Source of the DNA: JAACEU01 sp043816165
GTDB taxonomy: Bacteria > Patescibacteriota > Gracilibacteria > UBA1369 > LOWO2-01-FULL-3
Assembly (NCBI GenBank): GCA_043816165.1
Contig: JBDRIE010000043.1
Coordinates: 1-58,824 of the forward strand
Direction of reading: 5' to 3'
DNA length: 58,824 nt
Shown: positions 1 through 7,625 of the stretch, in pieces
Layout of the letters: the number at the start of each line of letters is the position of its first letter
Position numbering within the stretch: the first letter of the stretch is position 1
Program-made: the position numbers and the translations under genes
The notes under the pieces: generated by a model
The model's input: only the letters and a program-made list of their open reading frames with translations
Databases searched by the model: none
Told to the model about the DNA's origin: nothing

Positions 1-568
1 CGATTCCTTCCTCGCCGGTTGTGGATCTTATTTCAATTGTGTTCCCCGATACTTCTGTTCCGTCTATTGTGCCGTTGATCAGTATTCCGTTTATAGCGGT
101 GTTGTCGCTTATAGTGGAATTGTCACCACCGGTAATGGTAATGTCGGAAGAATAATTGGGATCGAAGGCGTTGCTGTCAATAGTTACTGTTCCGGCTGAA
201 ATTGTTATGTTTACTCTGTCGAATTCGCAGTTTGATATGGTCGCGCCCGCAACGGTTATGTTTATCGCTTCAGCGGTTCCGGTTGTTCCTATTGTTGCTA
301 CGTCTCCGCAGTCGATTGTTACGTCTTCGCCGACAGTTATGGGGGAAGCGTCTCCGGCCGGGGCATATGTCGCTTGAACATCGATTGTGTCACCGATCGC
401 TGATGCCGTTATCGCTGCCGTTATTGTTGTGTGGTCGCATCCGGCCGCACATACTGTACGGGTGGTTGCGGATCTTGCTAACGGGGGTGTGTGAAATGCA
501 CCAATGTATATTAGTGCTGACAGGAATATTAATGATCCTATTGTCAGGAAGGTTGATCTGTTTTTCAT
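1..568 (-). CDS. Secreted right-handed beta-helix-like protein, truncated at the window edge
   Basis: An open frame runs from an ATG at 568 off the left edge (189 codons visible, no stop). It opens with KNR and a hydrophobic stretch (about residues 8-25), a typical signal peptide or membrane anchor. The mature part starts with TVCAAGCDHTTITAAI, followed by DTIDVQATYAPAG, then a series of short Val/Ile/Thr/Asn/Gly-rich units (NITVAGATISNCEF, VTIDSNAF, ITITGGDNSTISDN). This Cys-Gly-Cys 'table of contents' start followed by TI/NxI strands is typical of parallel beta-helix surface proteins. Function is not determinable; an adhesin or carbohydrate-active surface protein is possible. Start chosen as the only ATG giving a signal peptide. 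Confidence 0.7.
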   Translation of the reverse strand, partial: MKNRSTFLTIGSLIFLSALIYIGAFHTPPLARSATTRTVCAAGCDHTTITAAITASAIGDTIDVQATYAPAGDASPITVGEDVTIDCGDVATIGTTGTAEAINITVAGATISNCEFDRVNITISAGTVTIDSNAFDPNYSSDITITGGDNSTISDNTAINGILINGTIDGTEVSGNTIEIRSTTGEEGI

Positions 569-685
569 AAATTTTTTGTTCACAAAAGTACTTTCTCCAG
601 TTTAATTTGTTTTGTGGTTAGTTGCAAATTGAAATCTATTGTGATGGAATGGAGTGGAGCAGTAAAATCAAAATAATATTGAATC

Positions 686-1705
686 ATGAATTTTCGAGGA
701 TTTTGGGGGCAGATGGAGGCGCCGATTGTGGGTTTGGCGCCAATGGATGGTGTGACTGATGCTGCGTTTAGATATATGGTTTGCAGGTCGAGTCGGCCGT
801 CTTTTGTAATGACGGAGTTTGTGAATGTGGAGGGGTTGGCGCGTGGAGCTGTGAAAAAGATTCCTGCTTTTATTTTTGACGAGGGCGAGAGGCCTGTGGT
901 AGCGCAGGTTTTCGGGGTGGAGGTTGATAGCTTTTATAAGGCGGCTGTGCTGGTTTGCGCTTTGGGATTTGACGGAGTGGATATAAATATGGGATGCCCG
1001 GCGAAGAAGGTTGAGAAGAAGGGATCGGGTGCAGGATTGATAAAGACTCCTGAGTTGGCGAAGGATATTATTTGGGCGGTGAAGCGTGGAGTTAAGGACT
1101 GGGCTGAGGGCGTGAGTTTGGAAGAGGCGGGGGTGCATAGTTCGGTGATAGAGGCGTTGAATGTGGTGGGTGAACGTCGTGAGATTCCGGTTTCCGTGAA
1201 GACCAGAATCGGCTATGACAAGCCTGTGACGGAGGAGTGGGTCTCGGTTCTGCTGGAGGCGGGAGTGGATGTTTTGAGTTTGCATGGAAGGACTTTGAAG
1301 CAGATGTATGGCGGAGAGGCGGACTGGGAGGAAATTGGAAAAGCGGCTTCGATATGCAGGAAGGCGGGGGTGATGATAATCGGGAATGGTGATGTGAAGT
1401 CGATGGATGATGCAGAGATGAAGATTCGTGAATTTGGGGTGGACGGAGTGATGGTTGGAAGAGCTGTTCTGGGGAACCCTTGGTTTTTTGGTGGGGGTGA
1501 GCCCGGAGTCGAGGATCGAATAGGAGCGGCGAAGGATCATTTGAAATATTTTGAGAAGTTTTTGGGCGAACATTTGTCGTACCATACTGTGAAGAAGCAT
1601 TTGGGTTGGTATTTGAAAGGATTTGATGGAGCAAGGGAGCTTCGAATGAATTTGATGAAGACTGAAAGTGCTGCGGAGGCTATAGAACTGATTAATTCTA
1701 TTTAG
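686..1705 (+). CDS. dus: tRNA-dihydrouridine synthase
   Basis: FMN/NADPH-dependent reduction of uridines in the tRNA D-loop. The 339-residue TIM-barrel protein shows the family signatures in order: APMDGVTDAAFR (18-29), the NMGCP loop (101-105) with catalytic Cys104, VKTRIG (171-176) with the conserved Lys, HGRT (200-203), and the flavin phosphate site GNGD (233-236) and GRA-GNPW (258-266). Length is normal for the DusB/NifR3 type. Residues 135-165 are a longer than usual insertion before the VKTR strand. No Shine-Dalgarno is visible. It stands alone, with a new promoter right after it for the cyclase gene. Confidence 0.93.
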   Translation: MNFRGFWGQMEAPIVGLAPMDGVTDAAFRYMVCRSSRPSFVMTEFVNVEGLARGAVKKIPAFIFDEGERPVVAQVFGVEVDSFYKAAVLVCALGFDGVDINMGCPAKKVEKKGSGAGLIKTPELAKDIIWAVKRGVKDWAEGVSLEEAGVHSSVIEALNVVGERREIPVSVKTRIGYDKPVTEEWVSVLLEAGVDVLSLHGRTLKQMYGGEADWEEIGKAASICRKAGVMIIGNGDVKSMDDAEMKIREFGVDGVMVGRAVLGNPWFFGGGEPGVEDRIGAAKDHLKYFEKFLGEHLSYHTVKKHLGWYLKGFDGARELRMNLMKTESAAEAIELINSI

Positions 1706-1725
1706 TTTGAGGAAGCTGCATCGAC

Positions 1726-1753
1726 TTGACGTATACACGCAAGAGGGTATAAT
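1726..1753 (+). promoter_or_regulatory. Sigma-70-type promoter of the cyclase gene
   Basis: TTGACG at 1726-1731 and a perfect TATAAT at 1748-1753 with a 16-bp spacer. The start codon at 1787 lies 33 nt beyond the -10 box, giving a short leader. Confidence 0.8.
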
Positions 1754-1786
1754 GCACCCTTTTAATCAATAAAGCCATATTTAAAT

Positions 1787-3532
1787 ATGTCTCGTGATCC
1801 CGAAGGTCCACCAGTAGAGGAAGAAATATTAGCAAAAGACGCAGAAAGTCACGCAAGTGATGCAGTTGATGGAGCCATGGCAACGGCAGACCATTTAATG
1901 ACCCAAACTGATGGCATGACACCAGGACAAGCCGCTGAATATGTTAAAGAGGCAACTGGTCTGCAACGAGTTAGAGGAGGAATAAGAAGAGTAACCGGAA
2001 GCAGAATATACGAGACAATTCAGAGGACAGCCACATACACATCTATATTTGCAGAACCAACTTTGAGGTTTGGGGCATCACAAGCGGGAGTCCAAGTAGA
2101 CGAAGGGGTTTATGACGTAATAAGACTTACAGCAACTGGTGTATTTGCAACAAACTTAGTTGCTAAAACAGCTGGAAACGGCCTCCAGCATTTAAAAAGT
2201 GCAGAGGGATTGATTGATGCCATAACGGTAGCTGCGGAAACTATGCAAGGACTGCCTATAGGAAATGCTAGATTGGCACGTCTTTTGAAACAAATCAGAA
2301 CAATGAGAACTGTAAGCAAGGTAATGCGTACTATGAGATTAGGAGCCTTAGATGAGTCGCTGGAAGACAAAGCAACCGAAGAAATAGTGGAAGGTTTCTC
2401 AAAAGCAATGGTAGGAATACTTGGTGTGGCATTGCCACTTCTAGGCGCAGATTTCAAAAACCTGGATTTCACAGATCCTGCAACGTATGCAAAATTCATT
2501 GCGGGTAATGGTGTGATTATATTGATGGCAAAGCAGTACGTAAAAACAATCAGGGGGGCTCTTCAATCAAACTATACAGAGCTTTTGGAAGAGAGTATCA
2601 GCAGGATCGATAAAATAAGGCGGGACAATCCAGAATTGGAATCAGTTTTAAGTGAAGTTCTAAAGAAGGGTCAAAACGAAGTGTTAATTTTGGTAGAAGC
2701 ATTTGCAAGCACATTGGTGGATTTAAAAACGCTAATAAACCCTATCGGAGAAGACTTCGAACTTGACGAAGATGGAGGCCTTAAATCAAAAGACCTAGAT
2801 GCTGTAGTAATGGTCACAGATCTAAGAGAATTCACCAGACTGAGTGAAAGTATTGGAGGAGAAATATTTACATTCCTAAAAACAAATTACTTCTCATTCT
2901 TAAAAAAGGTAATCAAGCAATATAAAGGAAAAATTTTGAATCACACAGGTGACGGATTGGTTGTATATTTCACAAATGCAGTTGATAAGGACGGTGAGGT
3001 GACAGAAACCAAAGAATCGATGGCCTCGAAATGTGCGGCAAAAGTAAATGAAGTTACAAACATGATGGCAAATTCATTCCTGCAAGAAGATTATGGAAAA
3101 GTAGACAGTATGCACTATACAGGAGTAGGAATGTCTCGAGGGGTGATACGTATTGGTGATGCATTGAGCTTGGCAACCGCAGAAAGCGCCACATGCGGTG
3201 ATACAGAAGAGGATGCAAAAAACAGAAGGATGTTTAGAGTTCACGAATCACTACAGGCACAGATCGCAAAAGAATGCGAATGGTTAACGGATGGCGGTAT
3301 AAAGGACATTGCAAGTCTTGTAGGAATAGGAAACCCTATCAATATGGCAGCCCGCCTAGAATCACAGGCTAAAAATTACCCAGACTATAACTGCCTAATA
3401 ACGGAAGAGCTTTACGAGAATCTTCCCTATGAAGAAAAAGCAAACTACACAAAACTAGGAGAGCAAATGCTGAAAGGCATAGCTGAACCGATTGCAATCT
3501 ATGGAATACCTAGGCATAAACAAACCACATAA
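1787..3532 (+). CDS. Class III adenylate/guanylate cyclase with N-terminal voltage-sensor-like region
   Basis: The C-terminal part (about 335-545) is a class III nucleotidyl cyclase: metal-binding Asp345 in VTDLREFT, Asp389 in HTGDGLVVYF, and the transition-state Asn519/Arg523 in NPINMAARLES, so it should be active and make cAMP or cGMP. Residues 1-70 are polar. Residues 75-220 align by pattern with voltage-gated channels: VFATNLVAKTAGNG (S2-like), SAEGLIDAITV (S3-like, Asp retained), then an S4-like helix with Arg/Lys at 162, 165, 168, 171, 174, 178, 181 and 184, then a hydrophobic segment 204-219. The first helices are weakly hydrophobic and no pore loop is seen. Cyclase call is firm; voltage sensing is inference. 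Converges with the next gene, leaving 6 bp. Confidence 0.88.
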   Translation: MSRDPEGPPVEEEILAKDAESHASDAVDGAMATADHLMTQTDGMTPGQAAEYVKEATGLQRVRGGIRRVTGSRIYETIQRTATYTSIFAEPTLRFGASQAGVQVDEGVYDVIRLTATGVFATNLVAKTAGNGLQHLKSAEGLIDAITVAAETMQGLPIGNARLARLLKQIRTMRTVSKVMRTMRLGALDESLEDKATEEIVEGFSKAMVGILGVALPLLGADFKNLDFTDPATYAKFIAGNGVIILMAKQYVKTIRGALQSNYTELLEESISRIDKIRRDNPELESVLSEVLKKGQNEVLILVEAFASTLVDLKTLINPIGEDFELDEDGGLKSKDLDAVVMVTDLREFTRLSESIGGEIFTFLKTNYFSFLKKVIKQYKGKILNHTGDGLVVYFTNAVDKDGEVTETKESMASKCAAKVNEVTNMMANSFLQEDYGKVDSMHYTGVGMSRGVIRIGDALSLATAESATCGDTEEDAKNRRMFRVHESLQAQIAKECEWLTDGGIKDIASLVGIGNPINMAARLESQAKNYPDYNCLITEELYENLPYEEKANYTKLGEQMLKGIAEPIAIYGIPRHKQTT

Positions 3533-3538
3533 TTTCCC

Positions 3539-4060
3539 CTACCACCAAACTTTCTTGAGCTTGAGAGCGTAGCCGATCAGGTTTGTGAGGAAATGGAGTG
3601 CCGGGGTGAGGATTAGGATTGTTAAGAGGTTTTGCCATGGGATGATGTAGACCGGAAGAAGGAAGATGCATGCTCCTATGACGAAGTCGAGCTGGTCGAA
3701 TGGGAACCATGGGTGGCCGGGCGCTATGCGGAAGCGGCGTTTGAAAAAGGATTTGATGAGGTCGCCGGTGAGAGCGCCTACTCCGAATAGGAATGCGTAG
3801 AGGAAGATGTTGATTTGTGTGTAATCGAAGAGGGCGAATTGGGTGAGGATGTCGGCGTTGGCGAGGTATTGTTGGAGGGCGAGTATTGCGAGGGCGCCGA
3901 TGTAGGCTGATATGAAGCCGCGGTATGTTTTGTGGGCGCCGAAAAGTTTTTCGTGGATTGGAATGCCTAGAATGGGAACTTTCCCAAAAATTACGGGGCA
4001 CATGTTCGCCACGTAGGCAGGGAGGATTAAGTAAACTGAGGCAAGTATTAACTCTAACAT
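3539..4060 (-). CDS. CDP-archaeol synthase-like (CarS/DUF46) integral membrane protein
   Basis: A 173-residue protein with about five hydrophobic helices. It matches the DUF46/CarS family, which transfers CMP from CTP to an isoprenoid or acyl glycerolipid phosphate: PIHEKLFGAHKTYRGF (35-50), GDLIKSFFKRR (98-108) and PGHPWFPFDQLDF (113-125), the last two holding the conserved Asp residues expected to bind metal and CTP. In archaea this makes CDP-archaeol; in bacteria the substrate of homologues is not established. It lies 19 bp downstream of RNase J on the same strand, so it is probably co-transcribed. The alternative is a bacterial CDP-diacylglycerol synthase replacement. Confidence 0.8.
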   Translation of the reverse strand: MLELILASVYLILPAYVANMCPVIFGKVPILGIPIHEKLFGAHKTYRGFISAYIGALAILALQQYLANADILTQFALFDYTQINIFLYAFLFGVGALTGDLIKSFFKRRFRIAPGHPWFPFDQLDFVIGACIFLLPVYIIPWQNLLTILILTPALHFLTNLIGYALKLKKVWW

Positions 4061-4079
4061 GCCTCAGATTTTACCAGAT

Positions 4080-6122
4080 TTAGTTCTCAATAATTAGAGG
4101 AATTATGAGTGGTCTTCTCTCGAGTTTTTTTCGGGTGTATTTGTCGACGGATTGTTTGATGTATATCTTCACGTCTCTGCGTGGGGCTCTTGGGTCCTTT
4201 TTCATGATGGCTTTGTATGCTTCTCCCGCCACTTTTGCTATTTCTTCGGTAATTTCTTTCGATTCGTGCATGTAGATGAATCCGCGTGATACGATGTCCG
4301 GCGTTTTCTTTAGAGTTTTGCTCTTTTTGTTAATATGTATGAGCATTATGAGTGAGCCGTTCTCGGACATCATTGCTCGGTCTGCTTGGACTTGTGATCC
4401 AATTTCTCCTTCTCCTGAACCATCTATCAAGATGTATTTTGTTTCGACTTTTTCTTTGGTTTTTTCAACTTTTCCATTTGCGGCATGTAGAACGTCACCG
4501 TTTTCTATCATTAGAACTTTGTCTTTTGGTATGCGGCATTGTTCTATTGCTAGACGGCCGAGTTCTTTGCGCATGTAGTATTCACCGTGAATTGGAATTA
4601 AGTATTTTGGGCGAACAAAGTCTATCATTTTTTTGAGTTCTTCTTGTTTTCCGTGGCCGGAACTGTGGACGTCCATAATTTGATTGTGGATAACTTCCGC
4701 TCCGAGTTTGGAAAGGTTGTTTATCGTTGTGTAAATTGCTCGTTCGTTCCCAATGATTGGGGAAGATGAGAAAATTACTGTGTCACCTTTCTTGATTTTC
4801 ACATTTGGGTGTTCGCCGGAAGCCATCCTGGTCAGAGCTGAGACCGGTTCTCCTTGGGAGCCGGTTGTAAGTATGAGAGTCTGCTTATCGTTCTCTTTTT
4901 TGTATTTTTTGACATCTGATATCGTTCCCTGCGGAACATGTAGGCTCCCAAACTTGGTAGCTATTTCGATATTTGTCTTCATGCTTCTTCCGCTGACATA
5001 TAGCTTTCTGTTGCATTTTGCGGCTGCATCTATGACCAACTGTAATCGTCCGATTTGGCTTGAAAATGAAGCCACAATGACTCTTCCCTGGGCTTCGCTT
5101 ATTACTTTTTCCAGCGTCTCCCCTACTTTTTTCTCTGACATACTATGTCCTTCTTTTAGTGCGTTTGTTGATTCACAGAAAAGGGCCAGAATATTTTGTC
5201 GTCCCAGGTCTCTTATTTTGTGCATGTCTGCTTTTGGTTGGTTTCTTGCAGGTGTATCGTCAAATTTGAAGTCTCCGGTGTGAACTATTTTCCCGACTGG
5301 TGTTTCAACAACTACTCCAAGTGCATCCGGAATTGAGTGAGCGACTCTGAAAAATTTACATAGGAATTTTCCCAGTTTCAGAGGTCTATCCGGATTAATT
5401 GTATGAAGTTTTGCCAACTTTTGTTGTTTGAATTCATCAACTCTTTTTTGAGCTAATCCCATTGTTAATGTTGCACCATAAACCGGTGGATAATCCAGTT
5501 TTGGCAGGATATAAGGCAATCCTCCGATGTGGTCCAGATGACCGTGAGTGAGGACAATACCCCTTATTCGTTTCTTGTTTTCTTCTAAATATGAGGTATC
5601 CGGAATTACATAATCGATTCCGAATAAATCCTCGCTTGGGAATTCGAATCCCATGTCGACGATGATTATGTCCTCTTCGTATTCGAGGACCATCAAATTT
5701 TTCCCAACTTCGTCGAGACCCCCAAGAGGAATCATTTTTAGTTTTCCTTTTAGAATCTTTGATGTTGGGCTTTGTGCCGGCTTATGAGCCGGCTTGTGGG
5801 GGATATGGTTGCTTTCCCGCTTGAGGCGGGTCGCATCTTGTTTGTTAGGGGCGTTTCGCTGCGCTGCACGCCTGTTGTACGCAGGTCTTTGAGTCTGCTT
5901 GTACGCAGGCTTATGAACCTGCTTATGAGCCGGCTTTTGGGCTGGCTTGTAGGCTGACTTATGAGCCGAATTCTGAGAAATACTGTGTTCGCTTTGTGAA
6001 CGCTTTTGTTTGGTAGGGCCCGCCTTCTGCGGGCTACCGGATGTATTTTCGTGCCTTTTTGGAGATGATTTTTTCTCTTCCTCCAGATCTGCTCGTTGCA
6101 TCCATTGATCTATCTGATCCAT
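4080..6122 (-). CDS. rnj: Ribonuclease J with a long basic repetitive N-terminal tail
   Basis: Metallo-beta-lactamase/beta-CASP exo- and endoribonuclease of mRNA decay and 5' rRNA maturation. The core starts near residue 125 (LKMIPLGGLDEVGKN) and carries THGHLDHIGG with the HxHxDH zinc motif at 193-198, VAHSIPDALG, HTGDFKFDDTP, the beta-CASP region, and VHSSGHGKQEELK and IPIHGEYY near the end. The C-terminal domain is present. The usual length is about 555; here 680 because of an N-terminal tail of about 120 residues rich in Lys/Pro/Ala/His/Gln. Such a tail may bind RNA or partner proteins; that is inference. RNase Y is also encoded in the window. Confidence 0.95.
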   Translation of the reverse strand: MDQIDQWMQRADLEEEKKSSPKRHENTSGSPQKAGPTKQKRSQSEHSISQNSAHKSAYKPAQKPAHKQVHKPAYKQTQRPAYNRRAAQRNAPNKQDATRLKRESNHIPHKPAHKPAQSPTSKILKGKLKMIPLGGLDEVGKNLMVLEYEEDIIIVDMGFEFPSEDLFGIDYVIPDTSYLEENKKRIRGIVLTHGHLDHIGGLPYILPKLDYPPVYGATLTMGLAQKRVDEFKQQKLAKLHTINPDRPLKLGKFLCKFFRVAHSIPDALGVVVETPVGKIVHTGDFKFDDTPARNQPKADMHKIRDLGRQNILALFCESTNALKEGHSMSEKKVGETLEKVISEAQGRVIVASFSSQIGRLQLVIDAAAKCNRKLYVSGRSMKTNIEIATKFGSLHVPQGTISDVKKYKKENDKQTLILTTGSQGEPVSALTRMASGEHPNVKIKKGDTVIFSSSPIIGNERAIYTTINNLSKLGAEVIHNQIMDVHSSGHGKQEELKKMIDFVRPKYLIPIHGEYYMRKELGRLAIEQCRIPKDKVLMIENGDVLHAANGKVEKTKEKVETKYILIDGSGEGEIGSQVQADRAMMSENGSLIMLIHINKKSKTLKKTPDIVSRGFIYMHESKEITEEIAKVAGEAYKAIMKKDPRAPRRDVKIYIKQSVDKYTRKKLERRPLIIPLIIEN
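5769..5966 (-). repeat. Degenerate Lys-Pro-Ala-His/Tyr repeats in the RNase J tail
   Basis: On the coding strand, units of four to six codons such as KPAHK, KPAYK, KPAQ and RPAYN recur at residues 53-83 and again at 106-118 of RNase J. Between them are two GC-rich hairpin-like stretches (CCCGCTTGAGGCGGG near 5818 and a GCGTTTCGCTGCGCTGCACGC-like palindrome near 5850), suggesting the tail grew by repeat expansion and by insertion of palindromic DNA. Confidence 0.7.
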
Positions 6123-6206
6123 GTTCTTTTTACATTATATTCTACTTTGACCGCTTACCATTATTATTGTAGCATAAAAAAGCCTTTATTACTATAATAA
6201 ATTCTT

Positions 6207-7625
6207 ATGATTGAAATGGATCAACGTAGCAAAATTGCGGTTTTGGGGTATGGGGTTGAGGGGAAAGCGATGCTGGATTACTTGGTCGATCATAATTATG
6301 ACAATATTACTGTTTGTGATGAGAATGTGGATATTAAAGACAAGATGCCTGATGGCGTTTCCGTTCGTCTTGGACCGGAATATTTGGATAATTTGATGGA
6401 TTTTGAGGTAATATTTCGAAGTCCCGGAATCCGTTATTTAGAGCCAAGACTCCAAGCCGCGAAAGCTGCAGGAGTGGGCGTTACGAGTGGCACTGCTTTT
6501 TTTATGGACCAGGCTATTTGTCCGGTGATCGGCGTTACGGGAACTAAAGGTAAGGGGACTACATGTACATTGATTTATGAAATGCTCAAAGATGCTGGTG
6601 AAGACGTTTACCTTGGTGGAAATATTGGAAATCCTCCTATAGAGTTCTTGGATAAAATTAACGCAAAGAGTGTTGTGGTTTTGGAGCTTTCGTCATTCCA
6701 ACTGCAAGATTTGGAGAATAGTCCTGATTATGCGGTTCTTTTGAACACGACAACTGATCATTTGGATTATCATGTGGATAGAAATGAGTATTTGAGCGCA
6801 AAGGAGAGCCTTCTAGCTCATCAAAATGATGATAGTATCGCAGTTTTGAATAAGGATTATAACTATGTGGAGCATTATGAACCTCTTGTAAAAGGGGATC
6901 TGAAGTATGTGAGTGTCGAGGAGAGGGTTTCGGACGGGGCGTATGTAACCGCCGCCCACCGCCATGGCGGGACAGGCGGGGCGGGGCAGGTGGGAGATGA
7001 GATTTTCTATTCTGCAGGTGGAAAAGAGGAGAAAATTTGCTCGGTTTCAGATGTTGCTTTGATAGGGTCTCATAATTTGGAGAATGTTTTGCCTGCAATC
7101 GTAATTGCAAAGGAATTTGATGTGGAAAATAAGTATATCGTTAAGGTTATAAAAGAATTCAAGGGATTACCGCATAGGCTGGAACTTGTGAAAGAGGTAA
7201 AAGGTGTTGAATATTATAATGATTCTTTTTCTACAACTGCTGAAACTTCGATGGCGGCTGTGGATAGTTTTGATGAACCAACAGTTTTGATTGCGGGAGG
7301 GAGTGGCAAAGGTCTGGATTACTCAGAGTGGGCTACCAAAATTCTTACAAAACCCAGTTTGCATACAGTGATTTTGATCGGTTCGACTGCTGAGCAGATG
7401 GATCAGGCAATTATTGATGCAGAGAAAAAACTGGGAGAGGCTGAGGGTTCTCCTACTAAAGTGATCTTGCGTAAAGATCTTGAGGAAGCCGTTTTGGAAG
7501 CTTTCGTGAGAGCTGAAGAAGGAGGGGTTGTAGTGATGTCCCCTGCTGCTGCAAGCTTGGATCAGTTTAAGAATTACAAATATAGAGGTCGAGCGTTTAG
7601 GGAAGCGGTGGCGAAGTTGAGGTAG
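6207..7625 (+). CDS. murD: UDP-N-acetylmuramoylalanine--D-glutamate ligase
   Basis: Cytoplasmic Mur ligase that adds D-glutamate to UDP-MurNAc-L-Ala in peptidoglycan synthesis. It shows the N-terminal Rossmann domain (VLGYGVEG), the ATP loop GVTGTKGKGT near residue 110, GGNIGNPP, ELSSFQL, LNTTTDHLDYH, and the C-terminal domain with HRLE, YNDSFSTT, GGSGKG and SPAAASLDQFKNYKYRG. Residues about 250-262 (HRHGGTGGAGQVG) come from a GC-rich palindrome read in frame between the central-domain strands and are not expected in the family. A TATAAT at 6193-6198 lies only 8 nt before the ATG, so the mRNA may be nearly leaderless. Confidence 0.95.
   Translation: MIEMDQRSKIAVLGYGVEGKAMLDYLVDHNYDNITVCDENVDIKDKMPDGVSVRLGPEYLDNLMDFEVIFRSPGIRYLEPRLQAAKAAGVGVTSGTAFFMDQAICPVIGVTGTKGKGTTCTLIYEMLKDAGEDVYLGGNIGNPPIEFLDKINAKSVVVLELSSFQLQDLENSPDYAVLLNTTTDHLDYHVDRNEYLSAKESLLAHQNDDSIAVLNKDYNYVEHYEPLVKGDLKYVSVEERVSDGAYVTAAHRHGGTGGAGQVGDEIFYSAGGKEEKICSVSDVALIGSHNLENVLPAIVIAKEFDVENKYIVKVIKEFKGLPHRLELVKEVKGVEYYNDSFSTTAETSMAAVDSFDEPTVLIAGGSGKGLDYSEWATKILTKPSLHTVILIGSTAEQMDQAIIDAEKKLGEAEGSPTKVILRKDLEEAVLEAFVRAEEGGVVVMSPAAASLDQFKNYKYRGRAFREAVAKLR
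6949..6993. repeat. GC-rich palindromic insert inside murD
   Basis: Contains the inverted repeat CCCACCGCCATGGCGGG followed by GGCGGGGCGGGGCAGGTGGG. Its GC content is far above that of the gene around it, and it encodes a Gly/His-rich patch with no counterpart in MurD proteins. Confidence 0.65.

Noticed and set aside
668..1738. Long open frame opposite the dus gene
   Set aside because: Antisense shadow of a G/A-rich gene; His/Ser/Arg-rich translation without family features, while dus has all motifs.
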